DNA of 6,979 nucleotides from Bacteroidales bacterium (GTDB lineage: Bacteria > Bacteroidota > Bacteroidia > Bacteroidales > UBA4181): the NCBI GenBank assembly GCA_028700615.1, contig JAQVSH010000095.1:1-6979 (forward strand). The letters are read 5' to 3'. Below are positions 5,645 through 6,979 of the stretch, piece by piece. The position numbers and the translations under genes were made by a program. The notes beneath the pieces were generated by a model, which saw only the letters and a list, made by a program, of their open reading frames with translations, ran no database searches and was not told where the DNA came from. Every line of letters begins with the position of its first letter. Position 1 is the first letter of the stretch.

Positions 5645-5880
5645 TATTCAGAAAGTACAATAATCTTGTTCTTTTTTACTTCTACCACTCCCCCTTTCAC
5701 CTCAAAAGATAATTTTTTATTGTCTTTCGTTTCCACATATACATCTCCGGGAGATAAAAGAGAAAGGATCGGGGCGTGTTGCTTCAAAATAGTAAACGCC
5801 CCCGAGATCCCCGGAACACTGACAGAAGAAACCTGACCGGAAAATATCGTTCCTGACACAGACAATATTTCAATATTCAT
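5644..5880 (-). CDS. atpC: F1-ATPase epsilon subunit, short form
   Basis: Epsilon is part of the central rotor stalk of ATP synthase and links gamma to the c-ring. The 78-residue product covers only the N-terminal beta-sandwich: MNIEILSVSGTIFSG, then VSVPGISGAFTILKQHAPILS, GGVVEVKKNKIIVLSE at the end. The C-terminal two-helix domain that gives E. coli epsilon (about 139 residues) its inhibitory function is absent. Such short epsilons of about 80 residues are, from memory, common in Bacteroidota and Chlorobi, so this is not a truncation. The start is set at the ATG at 5880; the longer frame would use a TTG at 5889. It follows atpD by 11 bp and its stop overlaps the GT9 start codon, placing all three genes in one transcript. 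Confidence 0.94.
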   Translation of the reverse strand: MNIEILSVSGTIFSGQVSSVSVPGISGAFTILKQHAPILSLLSPGDVYVETKDNKKLSFEVKGGVVEVKKNKIIVLSE

Positions 5881-5891
5881 AAGACTCAAAT

Positions 5892-6968
5892 TTAGGAAGC
5901 TGATTCCATTACCATAGATTTGCCCTTTTCAACCACTTCCGCAATCGTACCCACATTCAGGAAAGCGGCTTCCGGATAAGAATCCATCTCCCCGGAAAGA
6001 ATCTTACTGAATCCGGCCAATGTGTCTTCAAGAGCCACAAAACAACCCGGGACTCCCGTAAATTTCTCAGCCACAAAGAAAGGCTGGGAAAGAAAACGCT
6101 GAATTCTTCTGGCACGATGCACCACAATTCTGTCTTCCCCGGAAAGTTCATCCATTCCGAGAATGGCAATAATATCCTGAAGTTCTTTATAGCGCTGTAA
6201 AATCATCTTCACCTCCTGTGCAACACGATAGTGTTCCTCTCCCACAATTTCAGGAGTTAAAATACGGGAAGTCGAGTCCAGAGGATCAACCGCCGGATAA
6301 ATACCCAACTCTGTAATTTTTCTACTGAGCACAGTCGTAGCATCCAGGTGAGCGAAAGTAGTAGCAGGAGCCGGGTCGGTCAGGTCATCAGCAGGCACAT
6401 AAATAGCCTGTACCGAGGTAATGGAGCCTCTTTGGGTCGAAGTAATCCTTTCCTGCATCTGTCCCATTTCTGAAGCCAGAGTCGGCTGATAACCCACTGC
6501 AGAAGGCATTCTGCCCAACAGAGCGGAAACTTCCGAACCTGCCTGCGTAAAACGGAAAATATTATCTACAAAATAAAGAATATCGCGACCTCCTGACTCT
6601 TCATCCCCGTCCCTGAATGCTTCAGCAACAGTTAAGCCTGACAAGGCAATACGGGCACGTGCTCCGGGCGGTTCATTCATCTGTCCGAAAACCAATGTAG
6701 CCTGAGAGTTTTTAATGGCTTCGGGATCCGCTTTGGAAAGGTCCCATCCACCCTCTTCCATGGATTGTTTAAACTCGGGGCCATAATTGATAACCCCCGA
6801 TTCGATCATCTCCCTGAGCAGGTCATTGCCTTCACGGGTACGTTCTCCAACCCCCGAAAATACAGATAATCCGGAATATTTTTTTGCAGTATTATTCATC
6901 ATTTCCATGATTAACACCGTCTTCACTACCCCGGCTCCGCCGAATAATCCAATCTTTCCTCCCTTTAA
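5892..6968 (-). CDS. atpD: F1-ATPase beta subunit, partial, with 5' lesions
   Basis: Beta carries the catalytic nucleotide sites of ATP synthase. The window holds about the last 358 codons before an in-frame TAG. Clear landmarks are GVGERTREGND with the catalytic Glu, the Walker B segment ILYFVDNIFRF, the adenine and phosphate region GRMPSAVGYQPTLASEMG, and the C-terminal helical domain with DELSGED and HRARRIQRFLSQPFF. DELSGED corresponds to the DELSEED loop with Gly for Glu. The real N-terminus (roughly 150 residues in the family) should lie beyond 6979. Homology continues upstream through KGGKIGLFGGAGVVKT, but the codon before Leu-Lys-Gly-Gly is TAG (6971-6969) where the family has Tyr or Phe, and Walker A has Val for its last Gly. 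A GTG at 6926 would be an artificial start inside Walker A. The rest is intact, so a contig-end error is the likeliest explanation. Confidence 0.9.
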   Translation of the reverse strand, partial: LKGGKIGLFGGAGVVKTVLIMEMMNNTAKKYSGLSVFSGVGERTREGNDLLREMIESGVINYGPEFKQSMEEGGWDLSKADPEAIKNSQATLVFGQMNEPPGARARIALSGLTVAEAFRDGDEESGGRDILYFVDNIFRFTQAGSEVSALLGRMPSAVGYQPTLASEMGQMQERITSTQRGSITSVQAIYVPADDLTDPAPATTFAHLDATTVLSRKITELGIYPAVDPLDSTSRILTPEIVGEEHYRVAQEVKMILQRYKELQDIIAILGMDELSGEDRIVVHRARRIQRFLSQPFFVAEKFTGVPGCFVALEDTLAGFSKILSGEMDSYPEAAFLNVGTIAEVVEKGKSMVMESAS

Positions 6969-6979
6969 CTAAGGCTCCA
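6924..6979 (-). other. Apparent nonsense codon and altered Walker A in atpD
   Basis: Read on the minus strand from 6977, the codons give E-P-stop-L-K-G-G-K-I-G-L-F-G-G-A-G-V-V-K-T. The family pattern is P-(F/Y)-x-K-G-G-K-(I/V)-G-L-F-G-G-A-G-V-G-K-T. Two single-base changes explain both differences: TAY to TAG at 6971-6969, and GGG (or another GGN) to GTG at 6926-6924. Two lesions in otherwise near-invariant sequence, both within 56 bases of the window end, point to poor sequence quality or assembly mixing there. Confidence 0.8.

Noticed and set aside
6924..6926. GTG as the true start of atpD
   Set aside because: It falls inside the Walker A motif. Homology to beta subunits continues upstream, and the protein would lack its P-loop and whole N-terminal domain.

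Overview
The window looks like a chromosomal segment of a Bacteroidota bacterium, probably Bacteroidales or a close relative. The evidence is a short epsilon subunit encoded directly after atpD, the YtxH/holin-family membrane gene pair, a Bacteroidota-style GT9 protein, and two upstream regions with TAnnTTTG-type promoter elements in place of classical -10 boxes. GC content is moderate by eye. The window ends inside a gene on both sides. It holds no RNA gene, insertion sequence, CRISPR array or attachment site that I can support. No stretch above 300 bases lacks a gene.

Layout, left to right. Positions 1-703 (minus strand) carry a tight run of three small genes: a YtxH-type small membrane protein, a two-helix holin-family (Phage_holin_3_6-like) membrane protein, and the first 26 codons of a small charged protein that runs off the left edge. 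A 235-bp divergent region (704-938) follows. It holds a near-consensus sigma-54 (-24/-12) promoter facing right and a possible sigma-ABfr-type promoter facing left. Positions 939-3608 (plus) form an apparent operon: grpE, dnaJ (16-bp gap) and a cation diffusion facilitator whose ATG overlaps the dnaJ stop. After a short AT-rich intergenic dyad comes an exported M23 peptidase with a C-terminal LysM domain (3696-4646, plus). It converges on a minus-strand run, atpD -> atpC -> GT9 glycosyltransferase (6979-4643). The stop codons of the peptidase and GT9 genes overlap on opposite strands, and no terminator lies between them.

How the parts fit together. GrpE and DnaJ are the nucleotide-exchange factor and J-protein of the DnaK chaperone; dnaK is not in the window. 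The metal transporter appears to be transcribed with them. AtpD and AtpC are the catalytic and epsilon subunits of F1-ATPase. The GT9 protein, starting on the last base of atpC, probably adds a sugar to lipopolysaccharide or a similar glycan. The M23/LysM protein acts on periplasmic peptidoglycan.

Most gene content is ordinary housekeeping. The observations most worth checking are: (1) the sigma-54 promoter driving grpE-dnaJ; (2) an in-frame TAG and a Gly-to-Val change in the Walker A motif of atpD, both within the last 56 bases, which suggest either a contig-end error or a damaged gene; (3) a CDF transporter whose metal sites lack the usual histidines; and (4) a symmetric AT-rich dyad with a promoter-like element exactly in its loop. 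I do not see a convincing undescribed multi-gene system.
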